A stretch of DNA of 12,300 nucleotides from an uncultured Pseudomonas sp. (GTDB lineage: Bacteria; Pseudomonadota; Gammaproteobacteria; Pseudomonadales; Pseudomonadaceae). Numbering within the stretch: position 1 is the stretch's first letter; each line of letters opens with the position of its first letter. Shown in pieces: positions 1 through 5,820 of the stretch. Made by a program: the position numbers and the translations under genes. The stretch lies in the NCBI RefSeq assembly GCF_946885885.1, contig NZ_CAMPHN010000130.1, positions 1-12,300 on the forward strand, read 5' to 3'. The notes beneath the pieces are model-generated. The model worked only from the letters and a program-made list of their open reading frames with translations, ran no database searches and was not told where the DNA came from.

Positions 1-52
1 GATTCTCCTGCTGAACAAGGATTAGTCAACAATCCTTAAGTGAACAGCATTG

Positions 53-74
53 CGGACATGTCCGGGCTTTTTTT
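53..74 (+). terminator. Possible weak rho-independent terminator
   Basis: The palindrome CGGACATGTCCG (53-64) is followed by GGC and seven T residues (68-74). A hairpin from it would have only a 4-bp stem with a CATG loop, so this is a weak terminator at best. It would serve a rightward gene lying before the window. The upstream 7-bp hairpin at 17-37 may be part of the same transcript end. Confidence 0.25.
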
Positions 75-125
75 GGCTATGTCCCCAATAGTGTGTTGCA
101 TTCAGGCTTCGGTGCTTAATACCGC

Positions 126-200
126 GTAGGGTGCGCCGTGCGCACCAGACCATCACACCAGCGCAGGCTGCAGGCTCTTGGTGCGCGTAGCGCACCCTAC
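126..200. repeat. REP doublet (REPIN-like), GTAGGGTGCGC family
   Basis: Two 21-nt arms, 126-146 and 180-200, form an inverted repeat that matches at 18 of 21 positions. The three mismatches fall together at the centre of the arms. Each arm is also a hairpin by itself: GGTGCGC and GCGCACC form a 7-bp stem around a 3-nt loop (CGT on the left, GTA on the right). The compensated stems with variable loops are what REP elements show. This family differs from the one at 4598 and 8791. Such doublets are non-autonomous elements thought to be spread by RAYT transposases; none is encoded here. Confidence 0.75.
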
Positions 201-543
201 CTATTGCGCCCTTACAAGAGGGCCACTCTTCCCCTAACTCCCCATACAACACCGAATTGGTACGTAGCCTTTATGACTATGCCCCAATCTATGTTGCAGG
301 CGTCTTTTGTGGGTCGGGCCGCGCAGGTTAGTAGCGCGGAACCGGGTTGGCGAAGCAACTGCGGGATCTGCGCACTTAATCCACCCTGCGAATTACCGTG
401 TCCTGGCATTGCTTGGCTGATCCACGCGCTGTAACGCATAGCGGGCATAGCCTTTTTATGGGGATTTTTCGAACGCCACCAGCCTTTACTCGGGCCGAGC
501 TCCGCGTTTCCGGTGCTGTTCCAGACTGTTGGTTACGCCGCGC

Positions 544-1578
544 TCAGCGGCTCTTGCGCACGCTGTTGCGGAAATACCCCGGCGCCACGTCGAAGAACTC
601 GCGAAAGCAGCGGCGAAAGTGCGAAATGCTGACGAAGCCGCAGGCTACGGCGATATCGGCCAGGGATTTATTGGTCTGTTGCAGCAGCTGCCGGGCGCGC
701 GTCAAGCGCAACTCCAGGTAGTAGCGCGAAGGCGTGGCGTTGACGTGACGACAGAACTGGCGTTCGAGCTGGCGCGTGGAGATACCCACGCAGGTGGCGA
801 CCTCCTCCATCTTCAACGGCTCGTCGATATTGTTGTGCATCAGCTCCAGCGCCAGCTTCAGCGATTGCGGCAAGGTCGGATCGCGGTCCACGGTCACCGC
901 CGAGACATCCATGACCTCCTGGAGCTTGTCGCAGCTGAGCACCTCCTCCACCGCCTGAACCAGGCTGTCGCCACAATCGCGCTTGACCACCTCCAGCATC
1001 ATGCCCAATGAGCTGTTGGCGCCGGCACAACCGATGCGCTGGCGATCCAGCACAAAGGAATGCCTGGAAAGCCGCACCTTGGGAAACAGCTCCTCCATCA
1101 TCGCCCTACCGTCGGGGTGAAAGGCGCATTCATAGCCGTCCAGCAGCCCCGCTTCGGCGAGAAAATAGGCGCCATTCCAAAGGCCGCCGAGCATGGCGCC
1201 AGCGACATCTGCTTGCCGCAACTTGGTTCTGAGCAGTGGGTCCGCCTGCAAACGCACGCGAAATCCACCGCACACTACAATCAGATACTGCTCACGTTCA
1301 TGCAGATCGGCGAGGCGGCAGCCAGCCGAGATAGTGATGCCCAAGTCACTGACCACTACGTCCTGGCCGCCGACAACCAATACTTCATAAAGCGGCGTGG
1401 TGCTCATCAGGTTAGCGGTAACCAGCGCATCCACGGCACCGGTGAAGGCCATCATCGAGAAGTTATCCAGCAACACAAAGGCGACTCGACGCATCGTCAC
1501 AATTGCCTCATCACCCCGCGCCCGCTCGAGGTGCAGTCGGTTCTTATCCTTCAATACGCTCTCGAACGACGATCTCAT
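544..1578 (-). CDS. GlxA-family transcriptional regulator (DJ-1/PfpI-like domain + AraC HTH)
   Basis: This is a cytoplasmic DNA-binding regulator of 344 aa from the ATG at 1578. Residues about 30-185 form a class I amidotransferase-like (DJ-1/PfpI) fold, beginning RRVAFVLLDNFSMMAF. The nucleophile-elbow region reads GGLWNGAYFLAEAGLLDG with Trp where enzymes of the superfamily have Cys, so it is probably a sensory rather than a catalytic domain. Residues about 240-340 form the AraC/XylS DNA-binding domain with two helix-turn-helix motifs, around MEEVATCVGISTRQLERQF and SLADIAVACGFVSISHFRRCF. The 1578 start has GAAGG 10 nt upstream. A GTG at 1614 (356 aa) or an ATG at 1494 is possible. Relatives control catabolism of compounds such as carnitine, arginine or glycine betaine, but no catabolic gene adjoins this one, so the ligand and targets are unknown. 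Confidence 0.88.
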   Translation of the reverse strand: MRSSFESVLKDKNRLHLERARGDEAIVTMRRVAFVLLDNFSMMAFTGAVDALVTANLMSTTPLYEVLVVGGQDVVVSDLGITISAGCRLADLHEREQYLIVVCGGFRVRLQADPLLRTKLRQADVAGAMLGGLWNGAYFLAEAGLLDGYECAFHPDGRAMMEELFPKVRLSRHSFVLDRQRIGCAGANSSLGMMLEVVKRDCGDSLVQAVEEVLSCDKLQEVMDVSAVTVDRDPTLPQSLKLALELMHNNIDEPLKMEEVATCVGISTRQLERQFCRHVNATPSRYYLELRLTRARQLLQQTNKSLADIAVACGFVSISHFRRCFREFFDVAPGYFRNSVRKSR

Positions 1579-1694
1579 AACGCTGGCGCCTTCATACAGT
1601 GAAATGGCGGGCACAGTTTTTAACTGCCGGAGGCGGGCGGAAGGTTATGCGCCTCGATAATGCCTATACGCCAACGGACCTCATCGGCACGCCC

Positions 1695-2015
1695 TCAACC
1701 GCCCGCTTCGTCGCTCTTGGCTTTGGCCGCCTTGGCCGCGCGCTGCTTGCGCACCTCTTTCGGGTCGGCGATCAGCGGGCGGTAGATTTCCACCCGCTCG
1801 CCATCTTCCAGCACCCGCTCCTCCGGTTTGGCCACCGCCTTGCCGAAAATCCCCAGTGGAGCGCCGCTCAAGTCCAGCCCGGGGAAATGCGCGGCCATGC
1901 CCGACTGCTCGGCGGCCTGGCGCACGGTGGTACCGTAGGGCAGGCTCAGACGCAGCAGCTTCTGTTTGTCGGCCAGGGCGTAGGCCACCTCGACCACGAT
2001 CGATTTGTTATCCAT
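1695..2015 (-). CDS. rnfH: RnfH family (ubiquitin-like fold) protein
   Basis: A small cytoplasmic protein of 106 aa with the beta-grasp, ubiquitin-like fold of the RnfH family. The family signature is visible: an N-terminal VEVAYAL strand, a TTVRQAAEQSG helix, LGIFGKAV, and the C-terminal block LEDGERVEIYRPLIADPKEVRKQRA, followed by a Lys/Ala-rich tail. The name comes from rnf clusters in other bacteria; no rnf genes are present here. The E. coli counterpart next to ratA has been called RatB, and its function is not settled. The ATG at 2015 was chosen because the family N-terminus fits. It lies inside the 3' end of ratA (8-nt overlap, 2008-2015), which suggests translational coupling. Upstream in-frame codons would only read through ratA. 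Confidence 0.9.
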   Translation of the reverse strand: MDNKSIVVEVAYALADKQKLLRLSLPYGTTVRQAAEQSGMAAHFPGLDLSGAPLGIFGKAVAKPEERVLEDGERVEIYRPLIADPKEVRKQRAAKAAKAKSDEAGG

Positions 2016-2442
2016 AGAGTTGCTTCGCCCTTTGACAGAACGCATCCACCAGGGTGTTCGCCGCCTGGTTGAACAAGGGCCCCAGCGTGGCGCGTACCAG
2101 GGGCCCGGCATAATCGAAGCTGAGATCCAGGCTGATCTTGCAGGCTTTGTCGCTCAGCGCTTTGAACTGCCACTGGCCGTTCAGCTGGGAGAATGGACCT
2201 TCCTCCAGATTCAGCTCGATCGACTGCTCCGGCACCAGCGCGTTGCGCGTCACGAAACGCTGGCTCAGCCCCGCCTTGGCCACCGTCAGGCTCGCGCGCA
2301 TGTGCGTCTCGCTGGCCTCCAGCACTTCGCTGGCCGAACACCAGGGCAGGAACTCCGGGTAACTCGCCACATCGTTGACCAGGTCGAAAAGCATCCGCGC
2401 CGGATAGGGCAACAACGCCGAGCGATGGATATGGGTCGTCAT
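2008..2442 (-). CDS. ratA: RatA / Coq10-like START-domain protein
   Basis: A protein of 144 aa covering one SRPBCC (START-like, polyketide cyclase/Coq10) domain with a hydrophobic ligand cavity. Typical family features are the N-terminal HRSALLPYPARMLFDLVNDV, then YPEFLPWC at about residues 29-36, the central EEGPFSQLNGQW, and the C-terminal helix FNQAANTLVDAFCQRAKQLYG. Members are reported either as ubiquinone-binding Coq10 homologues or, in E. coli, as RatA, which interferes with ribosome subunit association. The sequence does not decide between these. The ATG at 2442 forms an ATGA overlap with the stop of the upstream transporter gene, and the 3' end overlaps rnfH by 8 nt, so the three are one operon. 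smpB lies just across the divergent promoter, as in other proteobacteria. Confidence 0.92.
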   Translation of the reverse strand: MTTHIHRSALLPYPARMLFDLVNDVASYPEFLPWCSASEVLEASETHMRASLTVAKAGLSQRFVTRNALVPEQSIELNLEEGPFSQLNGQWQFKALSDKACKISLDLSFDYAGPLVRATLGPLFNQAANTLVDAFCQRAKQLYG

Positions 2443-3842
2443 TTCATCAGCTCGGTAATAAACACGATCAATACACCCAGGGGCGCGACCAGCCGCATCA
2501 GCCAGTAGACCAGACCGAACAGGAGTGGATTTTTCATCGCCAGTTCCTCGCGCACCGCTTCGCGCTCGAGCACCCAACCGGCGAACAGCAGGAACGCCAG
2601 ACCGCCCAGCGGCAGCAGGATACGGCTGGTCAAGTAATCGATGCTGTCGAAGAAATTCATCCCACCGCTGGCACCCCACTGGAACAGGCGGAAGCCATCC
2701 TCGGCGAAGACGAAGAACTTGGCTTCGGCGCCGAGGTTGAAGGACAGCACCGTGCCCATACCGACCAGCCAGCAAAGCAACGCCAGCACGCTGGTCACAA
2801 CCACCCGACTGCGCCGGGTGCGCTCTACCAGATAGGCAACCGCCGGTTCGAGCATGGAAATCGACGAGGTCCAGGCCGCGACCAGCACCAGAACGAAAAA
2901 CAGCGTGCCCATGATCTGGCCGAAAGCGATATTGCCGAATGCCACCGGCAAGGTGACAAACATCAACCCCGCCCCCCCGGCTGGCTCCATACCGCCGGCG
3001 AAGACGATGGGAAACAGCGCCAGCCCGGCGACCAGCGCCACCAGGGTATCGAGAATGCCGACCGCCAGCACCGTGCTGCCGATCGAAGCGCGCTTGGGCA
3101 TATAAGCGCCGTACACCATGATCGAACCGACCCCCACGCTCAGGGTGAAAAAGGCGTGGCCCATGGCCGCGAGCAGCCCATGGAGCAGCCGATCGGGCTG
3201 GAAGTTAAAGAGAAAATGGAAGCCCTGCATAAAGTGGCCGGTGGTCGTGCTGTAACCCAGCAGCACCAGCAGCAGGACGAACAGCATCGGCATCATGATG
3301 CGCAGGCCACGCTCCAGACCGGCCACCACGCCGCGGGCGATGACGAAACCGGTCAGCAACATGAACAGTGTGTGCCACAGGGTCAGACGCCAAGGGTCGG
3401 CGGTCAGCGCATCGAAGGCGCCGCCCGCCTGCTGGGCGGTCACGCCCTCGAACTGGCCGCGCCCCATGCCGATGATGTAATCCAGCGACCAGCCCGCCAC
3501 CACGCTGTAGAACGACAGAATCAGCAAGGCCGCGACCATGCCCATCATCGCCGCCCAGGACCACTTCGCCGATGCGCCGGATTCCACGGCCAAGGTTTTC
3601 AGGGCGTTCACCGGGCTCTGCCGCCCACGGCGGCCGATCAGGGTTTCCGCGAGCATGATCGGCAAGCCGACGAGGAAGATGCACACCAGGTACATCATCA
3701 CAAAGGCTCCACCGCCATACATGCCGGTCATATAGGGGAACTTCCAAATATTGCCGAGCCCGACCGCCGAACCCGTCGCAGCCAGGATGAAAACCCAACG
3801 ACTGGCCCATGCACCGTGAATGGAAACCTTATCACTCGCCAT
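2439..3842 (-). CDS. Sodium-dependent transporter, NSS/SNF family
   Basis: An inner-membrane symporter of 467 aa in the neurotransmitter:sodium symporter family (LeuT fold). It probably uses the Na+ gradient to import an amino acid or related amine. The signature of unwound TM1 is clear at residues 24-37, [14 protein letters not shown], followed by GGGAF at 43-47, both diagnostic for the family. Hydropathy read by eye suggests about 11 membrane segments, the usual number for bacterial members, ending at [10 protein letters not shown]. The substrate cannot be told from sequence alone. The gene is first in an operon with ratA and rnfH, joined to ratA by a 4-nt ATGA overlap. The ATG at 3842 is preceded by only a weak Shine-Dalgarno (CGGA, 7 nt away). 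This transporter sits between ratA and smpB, which are direct neighbours in E. coli. Confidence 0.93.
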   Translation of the reverse strand: MASDKVSIHGAWASRWVFILAATGSAVGLGNIWKFPYMTGMYGGGAFVMMYLVCIFLVGLPIMLAETLIGRRGRQSPVNALKTLAVESGASAKWSWAAMMGMVAALLILSFYSVVAGWSLDYIIGMGRGQFEGVTAQQAGGAFDALTADPWRLTLWHTLFMLLTGFVIARGVVAGLERGLRIMMPMLFVLLLVLLGYSTTTGHFMQGFHFLFNFQPDRLLHGLLAAMGHAFFTLSVGVGSIMVYGAYMPKRASIGSTVLAVGILDTLVALVAGLALFPIVFAGGMEPAGGAGLMFVTLPVAFGNIAFGQIMGTLFFVLVLVAAWTSSISMLEPAVAYLVERTRRSRVVVTSVLALLCWLVGMGTVLSFNLGAEAKFFVFAEDGFRLFQWGASGGMNFFDSIDYLTSRILLPLGGLAFLLFAGWVLEREAVREELAMKNPLLFGLVYWLMRLVAPLGVLIVFITELMK

Positions 3843-3874
3843 GACTACGTCCGAATGCGTGAAAAAGATCGGGC

Positions 3875-3903
3875 ATTGTCCGGGATTACCCCCTCACCCT
3901 CAA
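3875..3903 (-). promoter_or_regulatory. Possible sigma70 promoter of the transporter-ratA-rnfH operon
   Basis: Read on the minus strand, TTGAGG (3903-3898) and GACAAT (3880-3875) are separated by exactly 17 nt. Each matches the sigma70 consensus at four of six positions. Transcription would start near 3868, leaving a leader of about 26 nt before the transporter ATG. This is a motif match only. Confidence 0.35.
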
Positions 3904-3936
3904 GATCGGGTTATCGCCAGCGAGCGCGCGACTCCC

Positions 3937-3942
3937 TATAAT
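3937..3942 (+). promoter_or_regulatory. smpB promoter -10 box; near-leaderless mRNA predicted
   Basis: A perfect TATAAT is followed by GCGCGCCCT and then the smpB ATG at 3952. A start 6-8 nt beyond the -10 box would fall at about 3949, or at the A of the ATG itself, leaving no room for a Shine-Dalgarno sequence. The -35 region is poor: TTATCG at 3911-3916 is 20 nt away, and nothing better is found at 16-18 nt. Confidence 0.6.
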
Positions 3943-3951
3943 GCGCGCCCT

Positions 3952-4434
3952 ATGGCTAAACAAAAGAAACACCCACAAGGCACCATCGCCCAAAACAAGA
4001 AGGCGATGCACGATTATTTCGTCGAATCCAAGTTCGAGGCGGGCCTGGTCCTGGCCGGCTGGGAAGTGAAAAGTCTGCGCGCCGGCAAGGCTCAGTTGGT
4101 CGACAGCTACGTGCTGTTGAAGGACGACGAAGCCTGGCTGATGGGCTGCCACATCACCCCACTGAAAACCGCCAGCACCCATGTGATCGCCGATCCGACC
4201 CGCACCCGTAAACTGCTGCTCAACAAGCGCGAACTGGACAAGCTGTTCGGCGCCGTGCAGCAGAAGGGCTACACCTGCGTGGCGTTGTCGCTCTATTGGA
4301 AAGCGCATTTGATCAAGTGCGAAATTGCCCTGGCGAAGGGCAAGAAGGACTTCGACAAGCGCCACTCCGAGAAGGAGCGCGACGCCGACCGCGAAGTGCA
4401 GCGCGCCATGCGGACCAAGGGCAAGGACGAATAG
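3952..4434 (+). CDS. smpB: SsrA-binding protein SmpB
   Basis: SmpB (160 aa) binds tmRNA and delivers it to stalled ribosomes for trans-translation, which rescues the ribosome and tags the nascent peptide. The full family sequence is present: an N-terminal [29 protein letters not shown], the central [15 protein letters not shown] barrel strands, the conserved block [15 protein letters not shown], and the basic C-terminal tail [22 protein letters not shown] that enters the ribosomal A site and mRNA channel. The ATG at 3952 gives the usual Pseudomonas N-terminus MAKQKKHP. The open frame extends upstream to 3820, but that would run through the promoter and into the divergent gene. There is no Shine-Dalgarno upstream. 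ssrA itself is not in the window. The TAG stop abuts a heptamer repeat array. Confidence 0.97.
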   Translation: MAKQKKHPQGTIAQNKKAMHDYFVESKFEAGLVLAGWEVKSLRAGKAQLVDSYVLLKDDEAWLMGCHITPLKTASTHVIADPTRTRKLLLNKRELDKLFGAVQQKGYTCVALSLYWKAHLIKCEIALAKGKKDFDKRHSEKERDADREVQRAMRTKGKDE

Positions 4435-4476
4435 GCTGCAAGCTGCAAGCTGCAAGCTGCAAGCTGCAAGCTGCAA
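4435..4476 (+). repeat. Tandem heptamer array, six copies of GCTGCAA
   Basis: Six exact head-to-tail copies of GCTGCAA begin at the base after the smpB stop codon and end in a partial GC. The remaining sequence to 4597 has no gene. The array is outside any frame, so copy-number change would not alter a protein; it could affect the smpB mRNA 3' end. AAGCTGCAAGC-type strings recur in Pseudomonas intergenic DNA, and a related sequence forms the 3' end of lldR (4709-4750, opposite strand). Confidence 0.9.
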
Positions 4477-4597
4477 GCGAATCAGGGTGACAAGCGCTCC
4501 AGCACCGTCAAGCTGCTTCGCCTTGGCGCCCAGGAGCCTGTCTCGTAATAATCGTTTCCCCGGTCGAGCCGCTGCCCGTCGGGGCGTCGCCGGATTT

Positions 4598-4664
4598 TGT
4601 AGGAGCCAGCTTGCTGGCGATCCGCTCACAGGCAGCGAAGATCGCCAGCAAGCTGGCTCCTACA
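4598..4664. repeat. REP doublet (REPIN-like), TAGGAGCCAGC family, copy 1
   Basis: Two 24-nt arms, 4598-4621 and 4641-4664, are perfect reverse complements across a 19-nt spacer. Each arm contains the core GCCAGCTTGCTGGC, itself a 6-bp hairpin with a TT centre. This is the architecture of Pseudomonas REP doublets. It lies between the convergent smpB and lldR genes, where it could block read-through or protect mRNA 3' ends. The same four-arm sequence recurs at 8791-8854. Confidence 0.9.
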
Positions 4665-4705
4665 GAGCGCTATCCGAACTATTCGCCAGGATCAGTGACA
4701 GCACA

Positions 4706-5506
4706 CTAGCTTTTACTCGCCGCTTGAGGCTTGCCGCTTATAGCTGCTCCTCGGCGCTGCGCTCTTTCTTCTCGCCGCGCCTGCTGCTGCACTTCGGCGA
4801 GCACTTCCTGCACGTAATCGATATGCCGATTGGAGAGCTTGCGCGCATCCTCGGCACGCCCTTCGATAATCGCCTGGTAGAGGTCCCGATGCTGCTCGAT
4901 CAGCATGTCGCGGGTCTCGTCGCGCTGGGCGTACATGCCGCCGATATTGGTCACCACGTTGCGCTTGAGCAGGTCGAACAAGCCACGAATGGTGTGCAAC
5001 AGCACCGCATTGTGGCTGGCTTCGGCGATGGCCAGGTGGAAATTGGCGTCGGCCGCGCCCTCCTGCGCGCGGGTCACTTTGCCGCTACGACTGTAGCAAT
5101 CCTGCAACGCCGCGAAGGCTTCGCCGAGGCGTTCGCGGTCCAATTCGGTGGCGCGCTGCGCGGCATAGAACGCGCATGAGCCCTCCAGCGTATGGCGAAA
5201 TTCGAGCAGGTCGCGCTGCGCTTCCGGGTTGCTTTCCAATAGGTGCAACAACGGATCGCTGAAGGTCGAGCCGAGGGACTCGGCGACATAATTACCGCCA
5301 CCCTGGCGGCTGCTCAACAACCCCTTGGCCGCCAACTTCTGAATGGCTTCGCGCAGCGAGGGCCGCGACACGCCGAAACGCTCGGCCAAGACCCGCTCCG
5401 CCGGCAAGCGCTCGCCCGCCTTGAGGGTGCCTTCGAGAATCATGGTTTCCAGCTGAGTGACGATGTCGTCCGACAAACGGCGCTGGCGAACCGGACCTAC
5501 TTCCAT
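4706..5506 (-). CDS. lldR: Lactate-responsive GntR/FadR-type repressor LldR
   Basis: LldR (266 aa) represses the lactate operon and releases DNA when L- or D-lactate binds. Residues about 7-76 are the GntR winged helix: LSDDIVTQLETMILEGTLKAG, then ERLPAERVLAERFGVSRPSLREAIQKL, and the wing RQGGGNYV. Residues about 97-235 are the FCD effector domain, with likely metal/ligand residues D153, H157, H206 and H228. The ATG at 5506 has GTGGAG 8 nt upstream. With this start, Ile23 matches the position reported to be needed for DNA binding in P. aeruginosa LldR. The gene is divergent from lldP, and a predicted operator abuts its ribosome-binding site, so it is probably autoregulated. The last 13 or so residues (AAISGKPQAASKS) are encoded by a repeat-like sequence and look like a recent extension. 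Confidence 0.95.
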   Translation of the reverse strand: MEVGPVRQRRLSDDIVTQLETMILEGTLKAGERLPAERVLAERFGVSRPSLREAIQKLAAKGLLSSRQGGGNYVAESLGSTFSDPLLHLLESNPEAQRDLLEFRHTLEGSCAFYAAQRATELDRERLGEAFAALQDCYSRSGKVTRAQEGAADANFHLAIAEASHNAVLLHTIRGLFDLLKRNVVTNIGGMYAQRDETRDMLIEQHRDLYQAIIEGRAEDARKLSNRHIDYVQEVLAEVQQQARREERAQRRGAAISGKPQAASKS

Positions 5507-5520
5507 AACCCACGCTCCAC

Positions 5521-5531
5521 TGGTTTTACCA
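5521..5531. promoter_or_regulatory. Predicted second LldR operator, lldR side
   Basis: TGGTTTTACCA has the same TGGT-N3-ACCA arrangement as the main operator, and six of seven half-site positions pair symmetrically in the wider ACTGGTTTTACCAAT. It lies directly upstream of the lldR Shine-Dalgarno (5515-5520, minus strand) and 160 bp from the centre of the lldP-side operator. The inferred role is autoregulation, or DNA looping with the other site. Confidence 0.6.
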
Positions 5532-5630
5532 ATCCACACGCCCTAGCCAGGGCCTTTCACCGGCCAGCCTATAGCGTCGCCCGTAGCCATACAAGCCTGG
5601 AGCATACGACCAAAGTAGCAAGCCAGCTAA

Positions 5631-5660
5631 TTGACAGCCCAAGGCCAGCACTTTTACCCT
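5631..5660 (+). promoter_or_regulatory. Probable lldPDE promoter
   Basis: A perfect -35 TTGACA (5631-5636) is followed after 18 nt by TACCCT (5655-5660), a weak -10 that keeps the conserved T, A and T. Transcription would start near 5667, about 154 nt before the lldP ATG and just before the LldR palindrome. In P. aeruginosa the lldPDE start has been placed 138 bp before lldP, which is close. A weak -10 suits a repressed, inducible operon. Confidence 0.5.
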
Positions 5661-5673
5661 GAGCGGGCTAGAT

Positions 5674-5698
5674 TGTAAATTGGTATTACCAATTTACA
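5674..5698. promoter_or_regulatory. LldR operator, 25-bp perfect palindrome
   Basis: Twelve bases, TGTAAATTGGTA (5674-5685), are mirrored exactly by TACCAATTTACA (5687-5698) around one central T. The core TGGTATTACCA differs at one base from TGGTCTTACCA, the dyad shown to be needed for LldR binding upstream of lldP in P. aeruginosa. Position just after the predicted start site fits repression by blocking RNA polymerase. Confidence 0.88.
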
Positions 5699-5704
5699 CA
5701 ACCC

Positions 5705-5712
5705 AAAAACAA
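5705..5712 (+). promoter_or_regulatory. Candidate Hfq/Crc catabolite-repression motif
   Basis: AAAAACAA fits the AAnAAnAA motif bound by Hfq with Crc in Pseudomonas mRNAs under carbon catabolite repression, and the region 5699-5723 is A-rich overall. It lies 13 nt upstream of the Shine-Dalgarno of the small leader ORF (GAGG 5726-5729) and about 95 nt upstream of that of lldP. Motif match only. Confidence 0.45.
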
Positions 5713-5736
5713 TTCCAAAACTAGTGAGGTCTCTCC

Positions 5737-5808
5737 ATGCCGGTTCTGTCCAACTCATTCGCCGCACCGCAGCATCTGCCTTCCTACCTGCGCGTTGCGC
5801 ACCGCTAA
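5737..5808 (+). CDS. Putative 23-aa leader peptide upstream of lldP
   Basis: A 24-codon frame, ATG 5737 to TAA 5806-5808, encodes a 23-aa peptide beginning MPVLSNSFAAPQ and ending YLRVAHR, basic at its C-terminus. It has its own Shine-Dalgarno, GAGG (5726-5729), 7 nt before the ATG. Its TAA stop lies within TAAGGAGAG, so the stop overlaps the lldP Shine-Dalgarno (AAGGAG 5807-5812), and lldP starts 12 nt later in the same frame. This is the geometry of translational coupling. It lies between the LldR operator and lldP, so it is part of the operon leader. I recognise no homologue and see no signal peptide or repeated regulatory codons. A chance ORF is possible, but both ribosome-binding features argue for translation. 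Confidence 0.55.
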   Translation: MPVLSNSFAAPQHLPSYLRVAHR

Positions 5809-5820
5809 GGAGAGATCGAC

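Larger units (their letters stand above)
1..543. other. Non-coding stretch with repeats, no supported gene
   Basis: I see no credible gene here. The short open frames on both strands have no good ribosome-binding site, no recognisable protein and a composition unlike the neighbours. The stretch is less GC-rich than the rest of the window. It holds a small hairpin (AAGGATT 17-23 with AATCCTT 31-37), a short palindrome followed by a T run (53-74), a REP doublet (126-200), and two similar 24-26 nt segments in direct orientation (75-100 and 275-298). It lies downstream of the leftward GlxA-type regulator gene and could be a decayed or repeat-rich intergenic region. Confidence 0.6.

Noticed and set aside
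138..434. 98-codon plus-strand open frame in the left intergenic region
   Set aside because: It runs through the REP doublet, lacks a ribosome-binding site and has no protein-like pattern.
1579..1614. GTG start at 1614 for the GlxA-type regulator
   Set aside because: Not excluded, but the ATG at 1578 has a GAAGG at usable distance and the family normally has a short N-terminus; kept only as an alternative.
3820..3951. Upstream extension of smpB (44 more codons)
   Set aside because: It would run through the TATAAT box and into the divergent transporter gene, and the conserved SmpB N-terminus starts at 3952.
4435..4476. Heptamer array as a CRISPR
   Set aside because: Units are 7 nt with no spacers between them; this is a simple tandem repeat.
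4598..4664. REP doublet as a classical rho-independent terminator
   Set aside because: No T run follows either arm, and an identical doublet lies inside the lld operon, so termination is not its evident primary role.
5507..5539. Upstream extension of lldR (11 more codons)
   Set aside because: It would translate through the predicted operator and Shine-Dalgarno; the 5506 start has a good ribosome-binding site and the expected N-terminus.
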